Shown: positions 23,815 through 31,931 of the stretch, one piece after another
How positions within the stretch are numbered: the stretch's first letter is position 1
Layout: the number at the start of each line of letters is the position of its first letter
NCBI GenBank assembly: GCA_016288005.1
Contig: JAEEXY010000032.1
Span: forward strand, 1 to 33,387
Reading direction: 5' to 3'
Length of the DNA stretch: 33,387 nucleotides
Source: Lachnospiraceae bacterium
GTDB taxonomy: Bacteria > Bacillota > Clostridia > Lachnospirales > Lachnospiraceae
Translations under genes and position numbers: made by a program
Notes under the pieces: model-generated
What the model saw: the letters and a program-made list of their open reading frames with translations, nothing else
Databases searched by the model: none
What the model was told of the DNA's origin: nothing

Positions 23815-23906
23815 AAGACATGGGAAGACATGGGGACGGTTCTTCTGTCTGCGCACTTCGCAGACAGAAGAACCGTCCCCATGTCTTAGCAGGTCCCCCA
23901 TGTCTT
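23815..23906. repeat. REP/MITE-like element with a 29-bp perfect inverted repeat
   Basis: The arm at 23825-23853 is the exact reverse complement of 23859-23887 with a 5-base loop (CACTT). The arms contain GGGGACGGTTCTTCTGTCTG and its complement. An outer AAGACATGGG (23815-23824) duplicates the arm tip and has its complement at 23897-23906, giving a nested structure. Similar GGGGACGGTTCTTCTGTC palindromes are, in my recollection, dispersed through several clostridial genomes. No T-run follows, so it is not a classic terminator. It ends one base before the glycosyltransferase stop codon. Confidence 0.85.
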
Positions 23907-23907
23907 A

Positions 23908-24930
23908 TTATTTATCTTCGCTGCTTTCTTTCATGATGTATATCGGTCGGTGTTTGGTCTCGAGGTACATGCGTGACATGTACTGGCCGAGGAAGCCGAG
24001 GAACAGCAGCTGTATGCCGCCGAACAGCAGGACCATCGTAAAGATCGAAGGATAGCCGTCGACGGGATTGCCGAAGATCAGAGTACTGATCACGGTGTAT
24101 ACCGCGTAGATCACGGCGAGCAGGCAGAGTATTATGCCGAGCCCGAAGGCGATCGTGAGGGGCTTTGTGGAGAATGCGAATATGCCCTCAAAGCCGTAGC
24201 GGATGAGGCCCGCGGTGGTCCATTTGGAATCACCCGCGCATCTTTTTGCGTCGTCGTAGGGGAGCCAGAGCGTGTTGTATCCGACCCAGTTGAATATCCC
24301 TTTTGTGAAACGGTTGTATTCGTTCATCGAGAGCACCGAATCGGCCATTTTCCGCGTCATCATGCGGAAATCGGTCGCACCGTCCACGAGGTGCAGACCC
24401 GAGAGCCTGTTTATCAGTCTGAAAAAGCATTTTGAGAAGAAAGCGCGGACTCTGCCGTCGCTTTTTCTTTTATTTCTGAACATCGCGACGGAATCGTAAT
24501 GCCCGCGGACCGAGCCGTCCCCATCGGGGAAGGCGAGTGTCTTCGAAGTCAGAGCCTCGTACATGACGGGGATATATTCCACAGGGTGCTGCAGATCGGC
24601 GTCGAGCAGCACGATGTAATCGCCCTTTGCCGCTTTAAGACCGGCGTATATACCTGCTTCCTTGCCGAAGTTCCTCGAAAACGAGACATATCTGACGGTC
24701 TCATCGGCTGCGTGATACTCGCGCAGGAACTTCAATGTGCAGTCGGTCGAACCATCGTCTGCGAAAATGAGCTCAGTGTCGCAGGGGTCAAAGACCAGGA
24801 CTTCGCCTGTGCCTGTGTCATATTCTCCTGCGGCGAGCGCGGCTCTTACCGGCGCGACAGCTTCCATGAACAGCGGGAGAGCCTTTTCCTCGTTATAGCA
24901 CGGAATTACCAGAGTCATTAAGCTTCTCAT
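23908..24930 (-). CDS. Family 2 glycosyltransferase, GtrB/DPM1-like, membrane
   Basis: A 340-residue enzyme that probably moves a sugar from a nucleotide donor onto polyprenyl phosphate for wall or surface glycan decoration. The GT-A domain shows VIPCYNEEKALP, IFADDGSTDCT, FSRNFGKEAGI and the metal-binding DADLQHP. Two C-terminal membrane helices (about residues 252-275 and 290-315) match GtrB/YkcC architecture. Relative to typical members, inserted residues occur after the first helix (EYDTGTGEVLVFDPCDTELI). The ATG at 24930 has GGGAGG six bases upstream and overlaps the end of the ABC-F gene by 38 bases in another frame, so the two are coupled. Confidence 0.9.
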   Translation of the reverse strand: MRSLMTLVIPCYNEEKALPLFMEAVAPVRAALAAGEYDTGTGEVLVFDPCDTELIFADDGSTDCTLKFLREYHAADETVRYVSFSRNFGKEAGIYAGLKAAKGDYIVLLDADLQHPVEYIPVMYEALTSKTLAFPDGDGSVRGHYDSVAMFRNKRKSDGRVRAFFSKCFFRLINRLSGLHLVDGATDFRMMTRKMADSVLSMNEYNRFTKGIFNWVGYNTLWLPYDDAKRCAGDSKWTTAGLIRYGFEGIFAFSTKPLTIAFGLGIILCLLAVIYAVYTVISTLIFGNPVDGYPSIFTMVLLFGGIQLLFLGFLGQYMSRMYLETKHRPIYIMKESSEDK

Positions 24931-26905
24931 ACAAATCCTCCCATGTCTGCATCAGCTCCTCAAGCTTTTCTTCGTTCGAAGACTTTTCTTCGGTCAGTTC
25001 CCTGAGTTTAACCGAATTTGTGGCGATCTCGGGATCCTCGAACAATCCGTCAATCTCCTCGTTTCTGGCTTCGAGCTTAGCGATCTCGGCCTCGCATGCC
25101 GCAAATTCGTTTTCGGTCTTGCGTCTGGCCGCAGCGAGTTTTTTCTGCGCCTCCCAGTCATTTTTGCCCGAAGCCGCGGAGTCTGATGCGCTGCCGGCCG
25201 CTGCAGAGCCGGCGCCCTGTCCGGTACCGGACTGCTTCTGCGCCGATGCGCCCTGTACCACCGCACGGCCGCTGCCGGTCGCATAGGCTGCATTCATCAC
25301 GGCGTCGCGCTTGTCGAGATAATAATCGTAATTGCCCTCGTACTGCACGAGGCGCTTATCTGTCAGTTCAAATACCCTGGTCGCCGTTTTGTTGATGAAA
25401 TACCGGTCATGCGACACGTAGACCACTGTACCGGTGTAGGATGCGACCGCCTGCTCGAGTATTTCCTTTGAAACGATGTCGAGATGGTTGGTCGGCTCGT
25501 CGAGGATCAGGAAATTGGCATCGGAGAGCATGAGCTTCGCGAGCGAAACGCGTGCCTTTTCACCGCCTGAGAGATCGCCGATGAGCTTGAACACGTCATC
25601 GCCCGTGAACAGGAACGCGGCGAGGAGATTGCGCACGCGCGTATTGTCTATGTCGGGGTAGGTGCTCTGTATCTCCTCGAAAATGGTCTTCTCAGGGTCG
25701 AGCACGTGATGCTCCTGATCGTAGTAGCCTATGTAAACCTTGGCGCCGGGCCTGTATTCACCGGAATCGGGCGGCAGTATGCCGTTTATGATCTTGAGCA
25801 TCGTGGTCTTGCCTGTTCCGTTATTGCCGATTATGGCGATGCGGTCGCCGCGCTTAACCTCGAAATTTACATCGTCGAACAGTGTCACCCCGTCAAAGCC
25901 CTTTGAGAGATGCTTTACCGTGAGCACATCGTTGCCGCTCTGGATGTTGGGCTCGAGGATGATGTTCATCTTGTCGTTGAGCTCGACGGGCTTTTCTACG
26001 CGCTCGATCTTATTGAGCATCTTTTCGCGCGATTCGGCGCGCTTGATGGATTTTTCGCGGTTGTAGGAACGCAGGGTCTCGATGACCTTTTCCTGATGCT
26101 TTATCTCGCGCTGCTGGTTCATGTAGGCGCGCAGCTTCGCGTAGCGCTCGGCCTGCTTTTTCTCTGAATATGTCGTGTAATTGCCCATAAATGTCTCGGC
26201 GCGCGAGTTCTCGATCTCGATGACCTTGGTCACGATCTTGTCGAGGAAATAGCGGTCATGCGCAACGAGGATAACGGCGCCCTTATAGGAGCTCAAAAAG
26301 CCTTCGAGCCAGCGTATCGATTCGAGATCGAGATGGTTCGTGGGCTCGTCGAGCATGATGATGTCGGGCGTGCGGAGCAGCAGCTTTGAGAGAGCCACGC
26401 GGGTTTTCTGACCGCCCGAGAGTGTCTCGACCCTCATCGTAAAATCGTCCTCGGAAAAACCGAGACCCTTCAATACACCTGTGACTTCGGATTTGACCGC
26501 GTAGCCGTTCGCGTCCTCGAAACGGTGCGTGAGCTGTGTGTACTGTTTGAGCAGGGCATCGAGCTCATCGCCTTCGGTCTCCTTCATTTGATGTTCGAGC
26601 CTGCGGATATTCTGCTCCATCGCGATGATGTCGGATTTTACGGAAAGCACCTCATCCCAGATCGTATTGCCGGGAGTCAGGTCCTGCTGCTGCGAAAGAT
26701 ACCCTACGGTGGTGCTCTTTGCGATGACGACCGAACCCGAGTCTGCGGCAAGCTCGCCGACGATGATCTTCAGCAGAGTGGATTTGCCCGCGCCGTTGAT
26801 GCCGACGATCGCGGCTTTTTCGTGCTCGTTTATGTGAAAGCTGACGTCCTTCAGGATCACGTCGGTGCCGAAGGACTTGTTTATATTTGAACATGAAAGT
26901 ATCAT
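24893..26905 (-). CDS. ABC-F family ATPase (ribosome-associated, Uup/YdiF-like)
   Basis: A 670-residue protein with two ABC domains and no membrane region. Domain 1 has GINGAGKST, LSGGQKTRV and LDEPTNHLD; domain 2 has GNNGTGKTT, LSGGEKARV and LDEPTNHLD. Between them is the charged interdomain linker (YAKLRAYMNQQREIKHQEKV) that reaches into the ribosome in this family. A Gly/Ala/Ser/Gln tether leads to a C-terminal coiled coil (KKLAAARRKTENEFAACEAE), as in Uup/YdiF. ABC-F proteins act on translation, either as antibiotic-resistance or housekeeping factors; the subtype is uncertain. The start ATG at 26905 is set by AAAGAGG six bases upstream; the longer frame to 26965 would include the promoter region. 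Confidence 0.92.
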   Translation of the reverse strand: MILSCSNINKSFGTDVILKDVSFHINEHEKAAIVGINGAGKSTLLKIIVGELAADSGSVVIAKSTTVGYLSQQQDLTPGNTIWDEVLSVKSDIIAMEQNIRRLEHQMKETEGDELDALLKQYTQLTHRFEDANGYAVKSEVTGVLKGLGFSEDDFTMRVETLSGGQKTRVALSKLLLRTPDIIMLDEPTNHLDLESIRWLEGFLSSYKGAVILVAHDRYFLDKIVTKVIEIENSRAETFMGNYTTYSEKKQAERYAKLRAYMNQQREIKHQEKVIETLRSYNREKSIKRAESREKMLNKIERVEKPVELNDKMNIILEPNIQSGNDVLTVKHLSKGFDGVTLFDDVNFEVKRGDRIAIIGNNGTGKTTMLKIINGILPPDSGEYRPGAKVYIGYYDQEHHVLDPEKTIFEEIQSTYPDIDNTRVRNLLAAFLFTGDDVFKLIGDLSGGEKARVSLAKLMLSDANFLILDEPTNHLDIVSKEILEQAVASYTGTVVYVSHDRYFINKTATRVFELTDKRLVQYEGNYDYYLDKRDAVMNAAYATGSGRAVVQGASAQKQSGTGQGAGSAAAGSASDSAASGKNDWEAQKKLAAARRKTENEFAACEAEIAKLEARNEEIDGLFEDPEIATNSVKLRELTEEKSSNEEKLEELMQTWEDLYEKLNDSGNSVL

Positions 26906-26955
26906 GGAAAACCTCTTTCGAAACTGTATACGCTTATAAAAATGCTCCGAGGAGT

Positions 26956-26984
26956 ATTTTACCAAAAGCGCCGTAGGGTTTCAA
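26956..26984 (-). promoter_or_regulatory. Promoter for the ABC-F / glycosyltransferase unit
   Basis: Read on the minus strand: -35 TTGAAA (26984-26979), a 17-base spacer, and -10 TAAAAT (26961-26956) preceded by TGG, which gives an extended -10. The leader to the start codon is about 45 bases. Confidence 0.65.
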
Positions 26985-27014
26985 TCGGATTTGGCGGGAT
27001 TATTGCGCCGGGGG

Positions 27015-27044
27015 CTTACAATATCCGTCGGTTTGGGTTATAAT
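27015..27044 (+). promoter_or_regulatory. Promoter for the Nudix-EAL gene
   Basis: -35 CTTACA (27015-27020), an 18-base spacer and -10 TATAAT (27039-27044). A second TATAAT at 27047-27052 lacks a -35. The start codon is at 27085. Confidence 0.55.
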
Positions 27045-27084
27045 GATATAATAAACAAATGCTTTGATCTGCGAGGTGTCGTCT

Positions 27085-30000
27085 ATGGATGATCTTAAGA
27101 TTACGCGTGACATGGTTTACCCGGAATTTACGTCGAATTATCTTAACGTATTCGACTACAGATATGCGCCCGAAAGGCATTATTTCAATGCCACGAGGCG
27201 TAAGGAGGGGGACCTTGCGGCGACTAAGGACGAGCAGTCCTTTAAAGCCATGGTTCCCGATGCGGTCAGCTGCATCGTGATCGTCTATACGCCCGGAAGG
27301 GAGCCGAGACTCCTGCTCACGCACGAGTACAGATATCCCGCGGGACGTTCGCTGCTCAGCATCCCGGCCGGCCTTATAGATAAGTCGGATCTGGAGACGG
27401 ACGACCCCATCCTTTCGGCAGCGGCGCGCGAGATACGCGAGGAGACCGCGATCGAACTCGGCAAGGATGACAGGCTGTTCGTTGTCAATCCGCTGCTTTT
27501 CAGCTCGCCCGGACTTACCGATGAGAGCAATGCCATAGTCTGCGCCCATGTCAGGCTGAAGGACACTTCCGTGATCAATTCTTCGGGCACCGAGGAGACC
27601 GAGCACATAGGGGATTATATGCTCGTGACCCCCGCGCAGGCCTTTGAGTACTTAAACAAGGGCCGTGACGAGCTCGGCAGGTTCTATTCGGTATACACCT
27701 GGATCGCGCTCAATTTCTTCATCTCGGAGACCAGGAGCGTTTCGGAAAGCGATAATGCCTTAGATCACAAGACAGGTTTCTTAAACCGCAGCGGTTTCTA
27801 CAATCTGCTCGCGAATATGCTGGAAGCGGCGGCTTCGGGCGGCAGGAACGTCGTGGTGCTCAGCGTCAAGCTCGTTAACTTTAAGCGCATCAGTGCGCTC
27901 TGGGACGCTTCAGAGTCACTCGGAGTCATCAATGCCAGCGCAAAGCTCATCGCGGACGCGCTGCAGGGCCGCGGCATCTGCGCCAGGGTAGATGAGGACA
28001 CATATCTGATCGTGACCGAGACCGGCGATGACGGCGATGCCGTAGCCGATTCCTTCAAGGAACGGATCACCGCGCGTTTCGACAGCTTCAACAGATATTC
28101 CTTAATGGATTATTCACTCAATATCGCAATCTCTTCGATGACGGTTGCGCCCGACTCGGGCATGAGCCCCGAAGAGGTGCTGGTACGCATATCAGCCAGG
28201 AGCAGGGAGGTTCTCGAGTCCAAGCCCCAGAGCCGTTATGCCGCGCTGCAGGAGGGTGAGAAGGATCCCGAGCTTCGCAGTCTCGTCAACAAGATACTTG
28301 ATGAAAACGACATAGATTACCATTTCCAGCCCATAATCAGCGCCAAGACAGGCGATGTCATCGGTTATGAGGCTCTGATGCGCATGCCCGAGAAATACGG
28401 CGTATCGCCGCTCACACTGCTCAAATACGCGACCGAGGAGAACAGGCTCGGCGATGTTGAGCACGCCACACTCTTTAATGTTCTCAGGAAAATGAGACAG
28501 ATGCGCGATGAGATAGGTGACCGCCTCGTATTCATCAACAGCATTCCCGGACACTATCTGCCCAAGGAGGAGTTCCTCAAGCTGGCGGGAGAGTATCGAG
28601 ATCTGTTCGAGAAAGTTGTTATAGAGGTTACCGAAGAGACCGACATGGAGGAGACCACGATCGAGTTTCTGGGCACCCGCAGCAGGGATTACGGATTCCA
28701 GGTGGCGGTCGATGATTTCGGCACCGGTTATTCCAACGTTACAAACCTGCTCAAATTCCTGCCCAACTATGTTAAGATCGACAGATTCCTGATTTCGGAG
28801 CTGCATCTTGATCCCAGAAAGCAGCATTTCGTAAATACGATCATCCAGTTCGCGCACGACAACGGCTTCCAGGCTCTCGCGGAGGGCGTGGAGACAGCCG
28901 AGGAGCTGCACGCGGCCATCCGCATGGGCGTCGACCTGATACAGGGCTTCTATACCGCAAAGCCTCAGGCTGGACCTCTGCAGACACTGCCTCCGCAGCT
29001 GCTCTCGGAGATCAGCAGGGCGAACCTCGACATAGTTTCGGGCAATTCCAGACAAAAGGTTTATATAGCAAAGGACGAGAAGGTCCTCTCGCTGGTAGAT
29101 CTTTCACTGCAGAAATACAGCATTCTGCTGCTGTCGGGCGGAGACCTGACGCTGGTAGGCAATCCCGATTTCCAGTCGCCCGTATCGATCCGCATCAAGG
29201 ACCATTCGAAATGCAGGCTCACAATCCGCAATGTCAGCATCGGTGATGTCGACACTACACCGATCATAGACCTGGGCAAGGAGTCATCGCTGGTACTCAA
29301 TATCGAGGGCGGCAATATATTTACCGGCAACGGCATCCGCGTTCCGGACAGCGCTAACCTCACGCTCGAGGGCAGCGGCAATCTGACGATCGCGCCTACA
29401 TTTACCAATGCGTTCGGTATCGGAAACGATTACCGTTACGCTTTCGGACGCATCATCTCGCAGATGTCGGGCACGCTCGAGATCAATATCAGCGGTGAGA
29501 ACTGCATCTGCATAGGAGGCAGGTCTTCCTCGCATGAGAGGGCGATCGATCTGCGTTCCGGCGCGTTCAAGAGCATTTGCGCCGCTTCGAACTGCGTCTG
29601 CATAGGCTCATATCAGGATAAGGTCCCGGTACATATCACAAACATGGATATCGCGATCGACGTCAGGATCAACAAAGGTACGATGATCGGTTCGATGTTC
29701 GGAGAGCAGGATACGCATATCCTGAATACGGCTCTGCGCATATTCGGCGCCGGAAATCAGGTTACCGGCATCGGCGCGGCCGAGAGGACTTCGGGTGTTA
29801 TAGGCATCAGGGACTGCGGTATCGAAATAACCGTCAGGGGCTGGAATGTGGCTGCGATCGGAGCGGACGAAGGCGATCTGTCGATAGCGTGCAGTCACTG
29901 CAGGCTGCTCATAGACGTTGAGTCCAATCTCGCGACCGGCATGGGCACGCGTGACGCGAAGGCGTCCGTTTCGCTGGACAATGTATCGACGGATATGAGA

Positions 30001-30153
30001 GTTTTCTCGGCGAACGGCATTCTCTTCGGCTGTGTGCCGGAAGCATTCAGCGAGAATCTCTGCGCATTTGACATAAACCGAGACGGTTTTTCGGCAGCGA
30101 AGGACAAGTGGTTCACGGTCGGGACAGCCGCAGACGGGCACCGGGATGATTGA
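27085..30153 (+). CDS. Nudix hydrolase - degenerate GGDEF - EAL phosphodiesterase - beta-solenoid fusion
   Basis: A 1022-residue soluble protein with four parts. Residues 50-210 form a Nudix domain of ADP-ribose-pyrophosphatase type (AGLIDK; Nudix box core REIREE 115-120, with the box Gly replaced by Ala). Residues 225-385 are a GGDEF-like domain whose signature is RVDEDTY (301-307), so cyclase activity is unlikely. Residues 398-640 are an EAL domain with motifs kept: EALMR (429-433), IN (484-485), IEVTEE, DDFGTG (543-548), KIDR (K564), AEGVET (E600) and QGFY (Q620). It is likely an active c-di-GMP phosphodiesterase. Residues about 665-1000 show repeating short beta strands with Gly turns, suggesting a beta-solenoid. 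There is no signal peptide or membrane helix. The start has GAGG eight bases upstream. Confidence 0.88.
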   Translation: MDDLKITRDMVYPEFTSNYLNVFDYRYAPERHYFNATRRKEGDLAATKDEQSFKAMVPDAVSCIVIVYTPGREPRLLLTHEYRYPAGRSLLSIPAGLIDKSDLETDDPILSAAAREIREETAIELGKDDRLFVVNPLLFSSPGLTDESNAIVCAHVRLKDTSVINSSGTEETEHIGDYMLVTPAQAFEYLNKGRDELGRFYSVYTWIALNFFISETRSVSESDNALDHKTGFLNRSGFYNLLANMLEAAASGGRNVVVLSVKLVNFKRISALWDASESLGVINASAKLIADALQGRGICARVDEDTYLIVTETGDDGDAVADSFKERITARFDSFNRYSLMDYSLNIAISSMTVAPDSGMSPEEVLVRISARSREVLESKPQSRYAALQEGEKDPELRSLVNKILDENDIDYHFQPIISAKTGDVIGYEALMRMPEKYGVSPLTLLKYATEENRLGDVEHATLFNVLRKMRQMRDEIGDRLVFINSIPGHYLPKEEFLKLAGEYRDLFEKVVIEVTEETDMEETTIEFLGTRSRDYGFQVAVDDFGTGYSNVTNLLKFLPNYVKIDRFLISELHLDPRKQHFVNTIIQFAHDNGFQALAEGVETAEELHAAIRMGVDLIQGFYTAKPQAGPLQTLPPQLLSEISRANLDIVSGNSRQKVYIAKDEKVLSLVDLSLQKYSILLLSGGDLTLVGNPDFQSPVSIRIKDHSKCRLTIRNVSIGDVDTTPIIDLGKESSLVLNIEGGNIFTGNGIRVPDSANLTLEGSGNLTIAPTFTNAFGIGNDYRYAFGRIISQMSGTLEINISGENCICIGGRSSSHERAIDLRSGAFKSICAASNCVCIGSYQDKVPVHITNMDIAIDVRINKGTMIGSMFGEQDTHILNTALRIFGAGNQVTGIGAAERTSGVIGIRDCGIEITVRGWNVAAIGADEGDLSIACSHCRLLIDVESNLATGMGTRDAKASVSLDNVSTDMRVFSANGILFGCVPEAFSENLCAFDINRDGFSAAKDKWFTVGTAADGHRDD

Positions 30154-30190
30154 GCATCTCGGCCATTACGATAAACAGGAGTCATAAAGA

Positions 30191-31867
30191 GTGAGCATTA
30201 TTTTCTGGGCAGGCGATTCAACGGCTGCCCGTAACTATATCGATTCCTATCCGCAGACGGGGATAGGGCAGGTCTTCGATCTGTATGTGAAGGACGGCGT
30301 CGAGGTGCGCGACTACGCGGTCAACGGGCGCAGCACCAAGAGTTTTATGGATGAGGGACGGCTCGCCCGCATCGCGCGGGAGATCCGCAGAGGCGATTAT
30401 CTCTTCATACAGTTCGGCCATAACGACGAAAAGGACAAGGACCCGACGCGCTACACGGAGCCTTTCGGGGCGTACACCGACAATCTGCGGACTTTTATCG
30501 ATACGGCGCGTACGCGCGGCGCACAGCCGGTGCTGATCACGCCGCTCGAGAGGAGACATTTTGGCGCAGCGGGCAGGATCGAACCGACGCACGGTGATTA
30601 TCCCGCAGCCGTGCTGCAGCTGGCGCGGGAAGAGCATGTCCCCTGCGTCGATCTAAACATCCTCAGCAGGGAGCTGATGGATTCGGTCGGCGACGAGGCT
30701 TCAAAGGAGTTTTTCGTGCATGTTCCGGCCGGGAAATACGCGGCCTTCCCCGACGGCAAGGAAGACAATACACACCTGCGCTATCACGGCGCGGTGACCT
30801 TTGCCGGGCTGATCGCGCAGGCGCTTGGGAGCATACCCGAGACTGCGGGACTCATCCGCGGGGCGAGTGATGATATTGCGGAGGCAGCAGACACCGTCGG
30901 TGAGGCGGCGGATACGGATGCCGCATGCGATGCTGCGTTTTTCGCGCAGAGTGAGAAATACAGCGACATAGTCACGCGGTTTTCCTCGGAGACTGAGGTG
31001 CGGCTTCCCGACAGACATATCTGGAGCAATAAGGGCACATACGGAAAACTGCTCGTGATAGCAGGGAACAAAGGCTGCGCGGGAGCGGGATATCTGTGCA
31101 CACACGCCGCTTTCATGGCGGGCTGCGGCATGGTAAAGGTGCTGACCTGCGCGGATACTGTCGCGCTCCTGAACAATAAGCAGCCCGAGGCTATGACGGG
31201 CGTGCTTTTTAAGGATGACGGCGGATATGACGCGGGAGTGCTGGCTGCGGGACTGGACTGGGCGGACTGTGTGCTGATCGGCCCGGGGCTTGGCAGATCG
31301 GCGGCCGCAAAGGAAGTGCTCGCACGTGTGCTGGCATCGGGTAAGAAGATCGTAGCTGACGCGGATGCTCTGAACCTGATCGCGGAAACGGTCGGAGACT
31401 GTCCGGCTAAGAGCCGTCCCGCGGCGATCGCTTCGCTGTTTACCGCGCCTGCCGTACTCACTCCGCACATCGGCGAAATGGCGCGTCTGTCGGGCAAAAA
31501 AGCTGATGAGATAAAGGCCCGCATATTTGACACGGCCTATGAATACACTTATAATAATATATTAACATATGTATGTAAGGACGCCCGTACGCTGACCGCA
31601 GCGGCGGGGCGCATGCATATTAATACCAACGGCAACTCCGGCATGGCCACAGCCGGTTCCGGAGACGTTCTGGCAGGTCTGATCGCGGGTCTTATGACCG
31701 CGGGACTCACGCCTTACGAGGCGGCGCGCAGCGGAGTATACATCCACGCGGCGGCCGGAGACGCGGCAGCGGACAGAGCCTGCGAAGACTGCATCACGGC
31801 GGGGGACATCGCAGAGTGCCTGCCCGCAGTCATCGCGAGGATCAGGAGCCTGACACGCGCCGACTGA
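30191..31867 (+). CDS. SGNH (GDSL) esterase fused to NAD(P)H-hydrate dehydratase (NnrD)
   Basis: A 558-residue bifunctional fusion. Residues 1-215 are an SGNH hydrolase of the rhamnogalacturonan acetylesterase type: block I AGDSTAA (S10), Gly/Asn block NGRS (45-48), GHND (76-79) and the final DNTH (D192, H195). An Ala/Asp-rich linker spans 224-255. Residues 275-555 are the ADP/ATP-dependent NAD(P)H-hydrate dehydratase: NKGTYGKLLVIAGNKGCAGA, GPGLGRS (365-371), DADALNL, TPHIGEM and NSGMATAGSGDVLAG (482-496). In most bacteria this domain is fused to the NnrE epimerase; here that partner is replaced by the esterase. There is no signal peptide, so both act in the cytoplasm. GTG is the start, with AGGAG nine bases upstream. 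Confidence 0.88.
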   Translation: MSIIFWAGDSTAARNYIDSYPQTGIGQVFDLYVKDGVEVRDYAVNGRSTKSFMDEGRLARIAREIRRGDYLFIQFGHNDEKDKDPTRYTEPFGAYTDNLRTFIDTARTRGAQPVLITPLERRHFGAAGRIEPTHGDYPAAVLQLAREEHVPCVDLNILSRELMDSVGDEASKEFFVHVPAGKYAAFPDGKEDNTHLRYHGAVTFAGLIAQALGSIPETAGLIRGASDDIAEAADTVGEAADTDAACDAAFFAQSEKYSDIVTRFSSETEVRLPDRHIWSNKGTYGKLLVIAGNKGCAGAGYLCTHAAFMAGCGMVKVLTCADTVALLNNKQPEAMTGVLFKDDGGYDAGVLAAGLDWADCVLIGPGLGRSAAAKEVLARVLASGKKIVADADALNLIAETVGDCPAKSRPAAIASLFTAPAVLTPHIGEMARLSGKKADEIKARIFDTAYEYTYNNILTYVCKDARTLTAAAGRMHINTNGNSGMATAGSGDVLAGLIAGLMTAGLTPYEAARSGVYIHAAAGDAAADRACEDCITAGDIAECLPAVIARIRSLTRAD

Positions 31868-31884
31868 CATTGCACATTTAATCT

Positions 31885-31902
31885 GCCCCGATACTTCGGG
31901 GC
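31885..31902 (+). promoter_or_regulatory. Short GC hairpin between the NnrD fusion and the CBS-protein gene
   Basis: GCCCCGA (31885-31891) pairs with TCGGGGC (31896-31902) around TACT. No T-run follows, so it may be an mRNA-processing or weak attenuation structure. Confidence 0.55.
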
Positions 31903-31931
31903 GTCAAATATACGGAGGATATCACAACATT

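Noticed and set aside
26906..26965. N-terminal extension of the ABC-F protein
   Set aside because: It would cover the promoter and ribosome site; ABC-F proteins start with the first ABC domain, as here at 26905.
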